The position numbers and the translations under genes are program-made. The notes below the pieces were generated by a model. The model was not told the origin of the DNA, did no database searches, and saw only the letters and a list, made by a program, of their open reading frames with translations. Positions 8,483-16,296 of a DNA stretch of 64,000 bases are shown here, piece by piece. The stretch's first letter is position 1. Every line of letters begins with the position of its first letter. Source of the DNA: JAFGHJ01 sp964525555. Its GTDB lineage: Bacteria; Hydrothermota; UBA3072. The stretch lies in contig CAZGHN010000012.1 of the NCBI GenBank assembly GCA_964525555.1, positions 16,413 through 80,412 of the forward strand, written 5' to 3'.

Positions 8483-9295
8483 CTATCCCCCCGGTTTGAA
8501 TTTTTTCATCATGTCTTTCATGTCGGGCATACCCGGCATACCTTTACCTTCAATCTTCACTTTGTCGGCGTCAAATAGCTCATCTGACAGCCCTTTATTG
8601 ATATTTAAAGTTTTAATAGTAGACTTGGTTATCAGTTTTCCGCCAGAATAAACTTCAAAAGTATAAGGCAATTCCCATTTCTTTACTTTTTTGAAGTTGG
8701 AATTTACCATTTTGAATGTTTCGCCTTTCCCACCCTCAAATTCCATTTGAACTAAAAGAAATGCCATCTTATCTATCCAAACCTTTATTTTACTATCTTT
8801 ATTCTCTTCATTCCAGGTTTCAACAATATAGCAGTCTTTACCTCCTACTTTCTCCGAACCAATAATTTTACCCTTAGTAGGAAGATCATCCCACCAACTA
8901 ATCCGCTTATTTGGAGAAGCACCTGCGTCCATCTGAAGTTTCTGTTTACCAGTAAACTGGTTTATTGTCCATAAATCCTTGCCGTCAAATATCATTATAC
9001 TCTCCATACTCCCTGGCATACCTGATCCCTCCGGCATATTCATTTTCGACTCCATTCTATATTTATCACCTTTTGTGAACATTTTCACTTCTGAGGGGCC
9101 TGCATCTTCCATACCTTCCACGCCTTTGGTTTCAGACTCCATCACCATCTCCATATCTTTGATTTCATCTGAGAAAGTTCCATATTTTGCTTCTATCTTG
9201 CCCTTAAGATCATCCCAGGTTAGAGCAAAAATGTTGCCGGTAATAAACAAACACAAAACAATCAACAAACATTTACTAACTTTACGCTTTAGCAT
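8483..9295 (-). CDS. LolA/LppX-like periplasmic protein
   Basis: A signal peptide occupies residues 1-24 (Lys-rich start, then a hydrophobic stretch ending NIFA). The mature part shows the alternating beta pattern of outer-membrane lipoprotein-sorting (LolA-like) proteins: KMFTKGDKYRMESKM, SIMIFDGKDLWTIN, KIKVWIDKMAFLLVQMEF and KWELPYTFEVYSGGKLITK. Such proteins carry lipoproteins or other lipids across the periplasm. The Met/Pro/Gly-rich C-terminal tail (GMPGMPDMKDMMKKFKPGG) is unusual. Ribosome site AGGAGG lies just before the ATG. Monocistronic, with a strong terminator downstream. Specific cargo unknown. Confidence 0.72.
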   Translation of the reverse strand: MLKRKVSKCLLIVLCLFITGNIFALTWDDLKGKIEAKYGTFSDEIKDMEMVMESETKGVEGMEDAGPSEVKMFTKGDKYRMESKMNMPEGSGMPGSMESIMIFDGKDLWTINQFTGKQKLQMDAGASPNKRISWWDDLPTKGKIIGSEKVGGKDCYIVETWNEENKDSKIKVWIDKMAFLLVQMEFEGGKGETFKMVNSNFKKVKKWELPYTFEVYSGGKLITKSTIKTLNINKGLSDELFDADKVKIEGKGMPGMPDMKDMMKKFKPGG

Positions 9296-9334
9296 ACTTA
9301 CCTCCTTTTGGTTTTTTCAAAAAAACATTTATTC

Positions 9335-9362
9335 TCGCACAAAGCCACAAAGAACACAAAGC
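9335..9362. repeat. cacaaagccacaaagaacacaaag word repeat
   Basis: Minus-orientation copy of the ctttgtgttctttgtgg family in the gap between the GxxExxY and LolA-like genes. Confidence 0.7.
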
Positions 9363-9435
9363 CCAACCCTACCAAATTGTAATTTAATATTTTTTTTCTT
9401 GTACACAATAGCAAAACTAATAAATAAAAATATTC

Positions 9436-9819
9436 TTATTGAATTTTACCATTTATAACTCTACATATACCATTTTTCATTAAAGCTTCTCCAAAATTCA
9501 ATAAAAATCCTAATTTGCAACTAGTTAACTTAAGATAAGTAAGTATTTGTTTCTTATGTGCTTTTGTAACAAATTCAATAGACTTTAATTCCAAAATAAC
9601 TTTATTGTCAAGAACAATATCTGCTTTGAAACCTTCATCAAATTTCATACCTTCATATTCTATAGGTATCGAAACCTGACGCTCAACTGACAAACCTTGT
9701 TCTGTCAATTTATGCGCTAAAATAACCTCGTATACTGTTTCGAGAAGTCCGGGGCCGAGTTTTTTGTGAATTTTTATTGCAGAATCAACTACAATCTTTC
9801 CAATTTGATTTTCTGTCAT
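9436..9819 (-). CDS. GxxExxY protein (PD-(D/E)XK nuclease-like)
   Basis: This small protein carries the name-giving GxxExxY motif (GPGLLETVYE, residues 22-31) of PDDEXK_3 proteins. The nuclease-fold core follows: acidic KADIVLDNKVILELKS (roughly 66-81) supplies the D...ExK residues. At 127 residues it is full length. Members are widespread, scattered and typically encoded alone in repeat-rich intergenic DNA; their cellular role has not been established, though the fold suggests DNA cleavage or binding. Here it lies between two iterated-word blocks, which fits that pattern. Confidence 0.88.
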   Translation of the reverse strand: MTENQIGKIVVDSAIKIHKKLGPGLLETVYEVILAHKLTEQGLSVERQVSIPIEYEGMKFDEGFKADIVLDNKVILELKSIEFVTKAHKKQILTYLKLTSCKLGFLLNFGEALMKNGICRVINGKIQ

Positions 9820-9829
9820 TTTTTCTTTA

Positions 9830-9955
9830 TGCCTTTTTTACTCTCTGTGTGAGCTTTTTTGGGTGTGGGTTGGGTTTTAAATATCATTACTTTTCTTTAT
9901 CTTTGTGTCTTAGTGACTTTGTGTGAGATAATTCTTTGGTGTGGTGTGTGAGTTT
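9830..9955. repeat. Iterated-word repeat block forming the end of the DUF763 gene
   Basis: Words ctctgtgtgagc, gggtgtgggttgggttttaaa, and ctttgtgtcttagtgactttgtgtgag follow each other. The last run, 9897-9953, is translated on the minus strand as the C-terminal tail of the DUF763 protein. Confidence 0.75.
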
Positions 9956-11021
9956 TCCCATCCTGAATAAAAGCAAGTCTTTTCAACAATCTAAGCTTAT
10001 CACTCTCCCCTACTTTTGCCTTTGAAACAGCTTTCTTTAAGTATAATATTGACCTTCTATAGTTTTCTCGATCAACAGGATAAGGTATCCCGTCTTTACC
10101 TCCATGGGCAAAGCTGTATCTTGCAGGGTCGGCAAAACTCGGCTTTTCGCCGTATAGGAGCTCACCAATTAAAGCAAGCGATCTAATTGTTGCGGGTCCT
10201 ACGCCTTTAATTCCCAGCAGATTTTCAAAATCCTCAGGCTGTCTGTTGTATGCAAGTTCCAAGGGTTTTTTTAGTTTTTTCAGGTTTAGATCAGATCCAA
10301 TTATATAATGGCGTGAAGGCAATTTTAATTCTCTTATTTTCTTTAATTCTTTCAGCGTTTTTTCCGGATTTTCTGAAGCGATCTCGGCAGATATTTTCCT
10401 TGACCCAGTGGAATCCTCCGAAACCATGTTTAAAGGAGTAGTAAACCCATCTGTAATAATTCCTTTATGTGGTTCGCAGGTAAAATCCTTTAACGAATTA
10501 GAAAACCAATGATATCTTCTTGCCATTCTATTTGTCTCATTCATACCCTGCTGTACAACGCTCCACTCGTTTTTTGAAGTGAAAATAATTGTATGATGAT
10601 ATATGGAATATCCATCTTGAAGAGCAGAATTATCAACCTTTGCGGTCATTTTACTCGTATATATAAGAGAATTAACATCTATTCCTTTCTTAGATCCAAT
10701 TTCTTTTATTTCATCGGGAGTTTTTAGTGAAGTTTTGCCTTTTCCTCCGCAGATATATATTCCGGCATCGAGTTTTTTGCACGCTTCCTTAAGAGCTCCC
10801 ATTGTTGTTGTAGTCAGACCGCTTGAGTGCCAATCAAAACCGAGTATACAACCAAGAGATTGAAACCAGTAAGGATCGGAAAGATTTTCTAAGATTTTAA
10901 CGGGAGGATATTCGATAAGCATGGCTTCCATGATTCCGAGTGAAAGCTTTTTCATTTCTTCGAACAACCATCGGGGTGCTCTCCCCCAGTGTAGAGGTAA
11001 TGTGGCAATCCCTTTCCTCAT
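9897..11021 (-). CDS. DUF763 protein with helix-hairpin-helix
   Basis: The opening KGIATLPLHWGRAPRWLFEEMKKL and the block GLTTTTMGALKEACKK are characteristic of the DUF763 family, found mostly in archaea and thermophilic or anaerobic bacteria and without a settled function. Around residues 262-290, LLGIKGVGPATIRSLALIGELL is a classic helix-hairpin-helix, and the following SFADPARYSFAHGGKDG resembles the substrate region of DNA-glycosylase-like enzymes, so DNA binding or repair is a reasonable inference. The last 19 or so residues (THTPHQRIISHKVTKTQR) are encoded by an iterated intergenic repeat and are probably not part of the ancestral protein. Confidence 0.85.
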   Translation of the reverse strand: MRKGIATLPLHWGRAPRWLFEEMKKLSLGIMEAMLIEYPPVKILENLSDPYWFQSLGCILGFDWHSSGLTTTTMGALKEACKKLDAGIYICGGKGKTSLKTPDEIKEIGSKKGIDVNSLIYTSKMTAKVDNSALQDGYSIYHHTIIFTSKNEWSVVQQGMNETNRMARRYHWFSNSLKDFTCEPHKGIITDGFTTPLNMVSEDSTGSRKISAEIASENPEKTLKELKKIRELKLPSRHYIIGSDLNLKKLKKPLELAYNRQPEDFENLLGIKGVGPATIRSLALIGELLYGEKPSFADPARYSFAHGGKDGIPYPVDRENYRRSILYLKKAVSKAKVGESDKLRLLKRLAFIQDGKTHTPHQRIISHKVTKTQR

Positions 11022-11069
11022 ATTTTTATGTTAACAGTTTAGAAGATTTTGTCAACTATGTAATAGAAA

Positions 11070-11310
11070 AACAGATTCTCACACAAAGACACAAAGAACA
11101 CAAAGAAAAAAAATATATTGTTTAAAACCCACCCCACGACCCCAAATTTATTCTCACACGAAGACACAGAGACCGCAGAGATTTAGAAAAATTGAGAAAT
11201 ATGAAAATTGGAAAATGGGGGACTATTTTACTATTTTGCCATTTCACTATTCAACACTGATTCGAAGAATCTATCAGATCTGTGTTTTTCCGTGTCAATC
11301 CGTGGCTATT
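11070..11310. repeat. Iterated-word repeat block containing one arm of a 48-bp inverted repeat
   Basis: The 295-base gap holds cacaaagacacaaagaacac words (11080-11106), a 48-bp element (11118-11165), and agacacagagaccgcagag, gaaaatgggg/actattttgccatttcactattcaac and tccgtgtcaatccgtgg words up to 11310. No gene is evident. Confidence 0.8.
11118..11165 (-). repeat. Left arm of 48-bp perfect inverted repeat
   Basis: The reverse complement of these 48 bases is identical to 12859-12906. Core text on the minus strand includes GAATAAATTTGGGGTCGTGG and GGGTGGGTTTTAAACAA. The arms enclose 1,693 bases with two envelope-protein genes. Confidence 0.9.
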
Positions 11311-11316
11311 AAAAAT

Positions 11317-11742
11317 TTATTTAATATAATATCCCGAGGCTCTCCACTCACTGTCAGTATCTTTCATAGGTGTAACTGTTTCGATAGCATCTTTTTTATT
11401 TTCGAAATCCGTTTTATATTGTATAACCACATATTCTCCATCAGGGGCACCGGGCATCGAAGTCATGTATTCTTTTTTTATAACTTTTCTACTGATCACT
11501 TTACCAAGAGGTTCTCTGAACGCAATCATCTGTTTTTCCCAGGTTTCCTTTTCTACTACCTTTCTAAACATTTCTGCTGCCCCATTCCAACTTTCAGCAT
11601 ATTCACCATTATCGATTAAATTAAGCCACTGATCTGCTACCTCAACCGCAATTTTCTCCGCCGCAGGATTTCCTTTTTTGCAACCACATAATGCGAATAA
11701 AACAATTAAAGAAAAAAGAAATTTACAACTCTTTGAACTCAT
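11317..11742 (-). CDS. DUF4019-like lipoprotein
   Basis: A lipoprotein signal peptide (MSSKSCKFLFSLIVLFALCGC) ends in a lipobox with Cys at residue 21. The mature part (VADQWLNLIDNGEYAESWNG, then EYVVIQYKTDFENKKDAIETV) matches the DUF4019 family, small periplasmic domains of unknown role. I place the start at ATG 11742 rather than the longer frame to 11796, because AAGGGGG sits directly upstream and the signal peptide begins there. It lies inside a 48-bp inverted repeat together with a barrel-like gene. Confidence 0.78.
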   Translation of the reverse strand: MSSKSCKFLFSLIVLFALCGCKKGNPAAEKIAVEVADQWLNLIDNGEYAESWNGAAEMFRKVVEKETWEKQMIAFREPLGKVISRKVIKKEYMTSMPGAPDGEYVVIQYKTDFENKKDAIETVTPMKDTDSEWRASGYYIK

Positions 11743-11860
11743 ATAAAAACCCCCTTTTAATGTTTTAATAATGTTTATATATAATATATTTTTCATTTAA
11801 AAATATTCAATGACAAACAAACAGTTTTTAAATCGTCCTTACTTACCTACTTTACATATT

Positions 11861-12658
11861 TTAAAGTCCAAAGTTTAACGAACAAATCATATTAAAACCA
11901 AATGTTCCTGAAGGAGTATAAGGAAGATATTTAATAATGCCAGAGTTTATACCAACAGCAAATTGTAAATACTTAAATGAAAAAACACCTTGAACAAATG
12001 CATCTAATATCACATACTCATTAAAATTGTCTATATCTAATCCTATGCTTATGTTATCTAGACCAAATTTCCGATTAAGAAAAGCGTTTACAATCCTTAG
12101 TTTTTTTAAACGAGGTAAAATATCTATTCCAACATAGTACCAATCTAAGGGCTGATATATGATACCCCCACGACCATGTATTTGCATGGGATCGTAAATT
12201 ACATTACCGGAGAGTGCCACTCGGAATTTATTGTTTACTACCAACAAAGTACCCAAGTTTAGACTATTCTCCCACATTTGAATTCCTAAGGAAATACTTC
12301 CAAATCTCCTGGCAATAATTGGGCACCATGTTTCCTGTCTTTCTTTCATAGCAAAATAAAAACCAAAAACATATAACGAGATAATTGAATTTTCTTCCAA
12401 TATGATCTGCGGGAAAGAAGAGCGTAATTCTCCGTTTAAATAGTATCTATCTATCTTAATGCTGGTTTCAAAATCTACGAGCAAATTAATCTGAAATTTT
12501 TTATCTACGCTTATAAAACCCAATGCACCTGGATTATTATAAACTGAAGTAAGGTCATTAACTTCTGCCATTAGCCCTACCAAGGAAGGAGTATGTGATT
12601 CCTCTTCAATAGACTGAAATAAAAATATAATACTTAAAGAATAAATCCATATAGCCAT
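11861..12658 (-). CDS. PorV/PorQ-like outer-membrane barrel protein
   Basis: After a short signal-like hydrophobic start, the protein has the motif VYNNPGALGF typical of the PorV/UPF0164 group, followed by repeated alternating strands (FGSISLGIQMWENSLNLGTLL, WYYVGIDILPRL, YLQFAVGINSG) and an aromatic/hydrophobic end in NFGL. This suggests an outer-membrane beta-barrel of about 14 strands; PorV itself is a T9SS component, but paralogues are usually uncharacterised. A consensus promoter precedes it. Enclosed by the 48-bp inverted repeat. Function not known. Confidence 0.6.
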   Translation of the reverse strand: MAIWIYSLSIIFLFQSIEEESHTPSLVGLMAEVNDLTSVYNNPGALGFISVDKKFQINLLVDFETSIKIDRYYLNGELRSSFPQIILEENSIISLYVFGFYFAMKERQETWCPIIARRFGSISLGIQMWENSLNLGTLLVVNNKFRVALSGNVIYDPMQIHGRGGIIYQPLDWYYVGIDILPRLKKLRIVNAFLNRKFGLDNISIGLDIDNFNEYVILDAFVQGVFSFKYLQFAVGINSGIIKYLPYTPSGTFGFNMICSLNFGL

Positions 12659-12673
12659 AATTTAAACCACATA

Positions 12674-12702
12674 ATTATAACAAAAATCGAGCAAAATGTC
12701 AA
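12674..12702 (-). promoter_or_regulatory. Promoter of barrel gene at 12658
   Basis: Minus strand: TTGACA (12697-12702), 17-base spacer, perfect TATAAT (12674-12679), about 15 bases before the start codon. Confidence 0.75.
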
Positions 12703-12714
12703 ACGTTGGGGGGC

Positions 12715-12978
12715 ATAATAGTAAGCAGTTAAACGAGTCGTGTGTCTTGAGTCATAAGTCAAAGAAACTATTTGTGCAATTAGTGTAATTTGTTGTTTCT
12801 CTTTGTTTTTGTGGGACGGGTTTTGAACAATATAATCTTTTTTTCTTTGTGCCTTAGTGTCTTCGTGTGAGAATAAATTTGGGGTCGTGGGGTGGGTTTT
12901 AAACAACATAATTCTTTTTTCTCTGTGTTCCTCTGTGTTCTCTGTGGTTCAAAAAAATTGAAGTGGTGTGTGGCTCAA
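12715..12978. repeat. Iterated-word repeat block with right arm of the 48-bp inverted repeat
   Basis: The gap upstream of tRNA-Asp holds agtaagcagttaaacgag, gtcttgagtcataagtc, gtgcaattagtgtaatttg, tgtgccttagtgtcttcgtg and ctctgtgttcctctgtgttc words. Short open frames across it consist of repeat text. Confidence 0.8.
12859..12906 (+). repeat. Right arm of 48-bp perfect inverted repeat
   Basis: Identical, base for base, to the reverse complement of 11118-11165. Related but diverged text recurs at 9855-9875, 44870-44890 and 55920-55950. Confidence 0.9.
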
Positions 12979-12983
12979 ATACC

Positions 12984-13011
12984 TTGACAAAAGATAGTAA
13001 CCTTATATTAT
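12984..13011 (+). promoter_or_regulatory. Promoter of tRNA-Asp
   Basis: TTGACA (12984-12989), 16-base spacer, TATTAT (13006-13011). The tRNA begins 18 bases after the -10. The layout equals that of the rRNA promoter at 62924. Confidence 0.75.
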
Positions 13012-13028
13012 TACTTTCGAAATCTTTG

Positions 13029-13103
13029 GGGGCCGTAGTTCAGCCTGGTCAGAACGCTGGCCTGTCAAGCCAGAGGTCGCGAGTTCGAATCTCGTCGGTC
13101 CCG
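13029..13103 (+). tRNA. tRNA-Asp(GTC)
   Basis: Full cloverleaf: acceptor GGGGCCG/CGGTCCC, D arm GTTC..GAAC, anticodon stem CTGGC/GCCAG with loop CTGTCAA (anticodon GTC), T arm GCGAG-TTCGAAT-CTCGT, discriminator G. CCA is not encoded. A lapA-like gene follows 59 bases downstream in the same direction. Confidence 0.95.
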
Positions 13104-13162
13104 TTTATCCCCTTGACTTTTTATCTTATACCCAATAACATTAGTAAAATCAGGAGGTAACA

Positions 13163-13384
13163 GTGAAAGCAAAACTTATTATATGGGGAATAGCCCTAAT
13201 ACTTGTTTTAATTTTCATTATAGGCAATGCAGAACCAATGGACTTGGTTTTCATAAAAAAATTTCAGGTCTCGAAAATAGTAGTTATAATCATCAGTCTT
13301 GCGATAGGATTCATTGCCGGTTTATTAGTGGAAGGCAAGAAAAAGGCACCAGGAAAGAAAGCCGATATAAGTGAAGAGGAGTAA
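13163..13384 (+). CDS. LapA-domain small inner-membrane protein
   Basis: This 73-residue protein has two membrane segments (about 5-22 and 38-57) separated by the short loop NAEPMDLVFIKKFQVSK, and a basic-acidic cytoplasmic tail, the LapA (lipopolysaccharide assembly protein A) pattern. In enterobacteria LapA works with LapB in controlling LPS synthesis. Start is GTG 13163, set by a strong AGGAGGT seven bases upstream. A second, longer LapA protein is encoded at 17569. This copy has no LapB partner and may be transcribed from the tRNA-Asp promoter. Confidence 0.8.
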   Translation: MKAKLIIWGIALILVLIFIIGNAEPMDLVFIKKFQVSKIVVIIISLAIGFIAGLLVEGKKKAPGKKADISEEE

Positions 13385-13386
13385 GT

Positions 13387-13415
13387 TCAGGTACCGGGTA
13401 CTAGATACCAGTTAC
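13387..13415. repeat. ggtaccgggtactagataccag repeat words
   Basis: A run of gtacc/ggtac/gatacc words forming small palindromes directly after the lapA-like gene; another word family, seen once in this window. Confidence 0.5.
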
Positions 13416-13499
13416 TTTAAAAAGATAATTTGAGTTTTTTACTCTTTTGAGTATATTTATCCAAGTAATTTTAATTAGAAATTAAAATAAAATTTAATG

Positions 13500-15011
13500 C
13501 TATTTCAAAAGTATAATCTTTCCACCTTGAATCTTATCGCCTGCTTGGATTTTATAAAAGTAAACTCCTGAATTCACATTCTGGCCTAGATTATTTTTTC
13601 CGTTCCATGAATAACTATGATACCCAGCCTCTAATTTCTCATTTACCAAAGTTTTAATTTTTTGTCCCTGAATATTATAAAGATTCAATTCTACATTGAA
13701 ATCGGTTGGAATTGAAAAAGTGAGTGTCGTGGATGAGTTGAATGGATTTGGAAATGCCGGATAGAGGGTAAACTCCTGTATTGGTGTTTCATCTCTATCT
13801 ACCTCAACGATAATAGGTAATGTTATGGTAAATGAGTCAATTACAGTTCCGGAAGGAGTTACAGCCTCAAAATCCAACGAATCATTCTCAATTTCAATCT
13901 TACAAAAGTGATGAGTCCTTTCGGCATAAACCACATTTGGATAATCTGGAATTGGCGCATAGAGCGGCGCTCCCCCTCCTCCCGTGGTTATATGTTGTAC
14001 ATTATTTACTATGGCTCGAGCATAATAGTGGTTGTGCCCGGCGAAGAGAATAGAAACACCGTATTGATCGCACAAAGGCTGGATATTATTCTGAACATTG
14101 CTATTATTTTCATGCCCCCCAGAGGACCATCCGGGCTCGTGGAGACAAACAAATTTCCAGAGTTTAGTTGTGGAAGCCAGATCGTTTTCAATCCAGGTTA
14201 ACTGCGCTGAACCGGGTCCATAATCTGTATATTGATCTACTACAACAAAGTGTGCAGGACCGTAATCAAAAGACCAGTACCGTCCAGCTACAAAAGGATA
14301 CGGAAAATACTTTATAAACAGCACTCCCGTGCCCTCATGATTTCCCATACATGACTGGTATGGAAGTGTCGTAAGCATTTCCTGTATATTCAAATATGAA
14401 GGATTAAAAAACTGATTATACCAATCTAATTCACTATCACCATTATTAACAAGATCACCTGTTGCCAAAATGAATGATTGAAAATCCCCATCATTCTTGT
14501 AAATTTCTATAATAGCATCTGCAACACTATCGTGAACTGCCGGGTATGATCGCGTATCGCCGTAGGCTATGAATTTCAAGCTAGTAGCATTCGAATCAGG
14601 TGCTGAACGAAACGAGCCGGTATGTACTTCTTGATTAACAGTCATCCGGTAATAGTATATCGAATCAGGTGTTAAATTTGTAATTGTGTACATGTGTTGA
14701 TGATCGCTTCCATACTCATAGGTCTGTGCGGTTCCTATAGTATATAATGTATCAATGCCCCACTCTATTGTACAGGTGTCTGTTGACACTAATTGCCAGA
14801 GTACTTGCATTCCAGTATTTTCACCAGTATAAATCAAATAAGGCGCTTTACTTGTTTCATCGCGTAACTGTGTAAAAGTACCTTGACTTGATCCATCATA
14901 TAAATATCTCCATACATCGCCTTCGTCTATAAGAACTGTTTGTCCATACCCTATAGTTGTTAATGCTAATGGAATTAAATATATTATAAGTTTAAAATTA
15001 AATTTTTTCAT
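13500..15011 (-). CDS. Secreted purple-acid-type metallophosphoesterase with T9SS sorting domain
   Basis: A signal peptide covers residues 1-23. A fibronectin-like domain (about 45-135, ending PDSIYYYRMTVNQEVHTGSF) precedes a calcineurin-like phosphoesterase domain with the metal-ligand motifs YGDTRS, ATGDLVNNGD, GNHEGTG and FAGHNHYY, as in purple acid phosphatases. The last 80 residues (FPNPFNSSTTLTFSI, LYNIQGQKIKTL, SGVYFYKI) are a type A T9SS C-terminal signal, so the enzyme should be exported across the outer membrane and anchored or released. Probably a phosphomonoesterase for organic phosphate. Transcribed alone, divergent from mtaB. Confidence 0.9.
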   Translation of the reverse strand: MKKFNFKLIIYLIPLALTTIGYGQTVLIDEGDVWRYLYDGSSQGTFTQLRDETSKAPYLIYTGENTGMQVLWQLVSTDTCTIEWGIDTLYTIGTAQTYEYGSDHQHMYTITNLTPDSIYYYRMTVNQEVHTGSFRSAPDSNATSLKFIAYGDTRSYPAVHDSVADAIIEIYKNDGDFQSFILATGDLVNNGDSELDWYNQFFNPSYLNIQEMLTTLPYQSCMGNHEGTGVLFIKYFPYPFVAGRYWSFDYGPAHFVVVDQYTDYGPGSAQLTWIENDLASTTKLWKFVCLHEPGWSSGGHENNSNVQNNIQPLCDQYGVSILFAGHNHYYARAIVNNVQHITTGGGGAPLYAPIPDYPNVVYAERTHHFCKIEIENDSLDFEAVTPSGTVIDSFTITLPIIVEVDRDETPIQEFTLYPAFPNPFNSSTTLTFSIPTDFNVELNLYNIQGQKIKTLVNEKLEAGYHSYSWNGKNNLGQNVNSGVYFYKIQAGDKIQGGKIILLK

Positions 15012-15044
15012 TTTTATAATTATTATTAAATTAGTTACTTTAAT

Positions 15045-15073
15045 AAAATAATTTAAGTTTCCAGCTATGTCAA
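15045..15073 (-). promoter_or_regulatory. Promoter of secreted phosphatase gene
   Basis: Minus strand: TTGACA (15068-15073) with a TATTTT-like -10 (15045-15050) 17 bases away. It is back to back with the mtaB promoter; the two -35 boxes are 10 bases apart. Confidence 0.55.
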
Positions 15074-15083
15074 GAGCACGGCA

Positions 15084-15111
15084 TTGACAAGTGACTGCAA
15101 TTATCTAAATT
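15084..15111 (+). promoter_or_regulatory. Promoter of mtaB-mutS operon, leaderless
   Basis: TTGACA (15084-15089), 16-base spacer, TAAATT (15106-15111). The mtaB ATG begins 6 bases after the -10, and there is no ribosome site, so the mRNA is expected to start at or beside the ATG. Confidence 0.65.
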
Positions 15112-15117
15112 GTCGAT

Positions 15118-16296
15118 ATGAAGGTTTCTTTTAACACTTTAGGGTGTAAAATCAATCAATTTTACACCAATTGTTTAAAGCAAAAACATATTGAAGAAGG
15201 CTTTGATGTGGTCTGCCTCGAAGAAACGCCTGATATCGCTTATATAAACACCTGTACGGTTACTTCAAGGGCAGGCTCAGAAAGCAGAAAACTTTACAGA
15301 AAGGCAAAGAAAAATGCACAGGAAGTAAGAATTCTCGGGTGCCAGGTAAAACTTTTTCCTTATGAGTTCGAAGAAAAATATTGCATCGATGAAAAACGTC
15401 TAATAGATGAAGAATACACGCCTATAAGCAGCAGGGCTCGCCCCTATCTCCCAATACAATTTGGCTGTAATAATTTCTGCGCTTATTGTATAGTACCGTA
15501 CGCGAGAGGAAAAAGTTATTCCCTGTCTGATAGAAAAATTATAGAAAATATAAAAAGGTTAATAGATAACGGATACAAAGAAGTAATATTAACCGGCATC
15601 CATATCGGAAACTATGAATATGATAGACAAAATTTAAAGGATCTATTAATAAAATTACTGAAATTTGATATTAACATCAGATTGACTTCTATATCACCCG
15701 ATAATTTTGATATGGATTTTATCAAGTTGTTCGATAATAAAAATCTAATGCCGCATGTACACTTATCCCAACAATCCGGAAGTAATAAAATATTAAAAAG
15801 GATGCATAGAAATTACACTCGAGAAAAAACATTGTGGATATCTGAAAAATTAAGGAATATTAGAAAAGATGTACGAATAGCCGGCGATTTTATTGTTGGT
15901 TTTCCCGGTGAAACTGAAGAAGATTTCAACGATACGGTTAATCTTATTGAGGAAGCAAATTTCAGTCATCTTCATATTTTCAGATTTTCAAGCCGGCCAT
16001 ATACGCTTGCCGGACTTTATCCTGAGAGGGTAAAAGATTCAATAAAGAAAGAGAGAGCTTTGATACTTAAAAGATTGGGGGAAACGAAAAGAGCAAAATT
16101 CATCGAAGAAAATTTCGGGAAGGTTTACGATGTTATAATCGAAAGTAAAAGTCACTTAGGTGGTGACTTCCTGACAGGTATAACCCCAAACTATATAAAA
16201 ATTCATTTTTCCGCAAAAGGAAATAAAAGCACCGTTGTACCCGTAAAAATTTGTAAATTCGAAAAGGGTCTCGTATATGGCAAAACAGAAAAATAA
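15118..16296 (+). CDS. mtaB: tRNA t6A37 methylthiotransferase MtaB
   Basis: Radical SAM enzyme that converts t6A37 to ms2t6A37 in tRNAs reading ANN codons. The UPF0004 domain supplies the auxiliary cluster cysteines C10 (NTLGCKIN), C46 (NTCTVTS) and C75 (ILGCQVK). The radical SAM cluster is C117-C121-C124 in CNNFCAYC. A TRAM-like end follows after about residue 330. At 392 residues it is somewhat short, mainly between the two cluster regions. The motif TLGCKINQ distinguishes MtaB from MiaB/RimO. First gene of an operon; it overlaps miaB by 20 bases. Confidence 0.92.
   Translation: MKVSFNTLGCKINQFYTNCLKQKHIEEGFDVVCLEETPDIAYINTCTVTSRAGSESRKLYRKAKKNAQEVRILGCQVKLFPYEFEEKYCIDEKRLIDEEYTPISSRARPYLPIQFGCNNFCAYCIVPYARGKSYSLSDRKIIENIKRLIDNGYKEVILTGIHIGNYEYDRQNLKDLLIKLLKFDINIRLTSISPDNFDMDFIKLFDNKNLMPHVHLSQQSGSNKILKRMHRNYTREKTLWISEKLRNIRKDVRIAGDFIVGFPGETEEDFNDTVNLIEEANFSHLHIFRFSSRPYTLAGLYPERVKDSIKKERALILKRLGETKRAKFIEENFGKVYDVIIESKSHLGGDFLTGITPNYIKIHFSAKGNKSTVVPVKICKFEKGLVYGKTEK

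Noticed and set aside
11215..11619. Plus-strand frame opposite the DUF4019 gene
   Set aside because: Antisense to a gene with lipobox and ribosome site; codon pattern and family support favour the minus strand.
12634..12909. Open frame upstream of the barrel gene
   Set aside because: Runs through the repeat block and the barrel gene promoter; the text is repeat.
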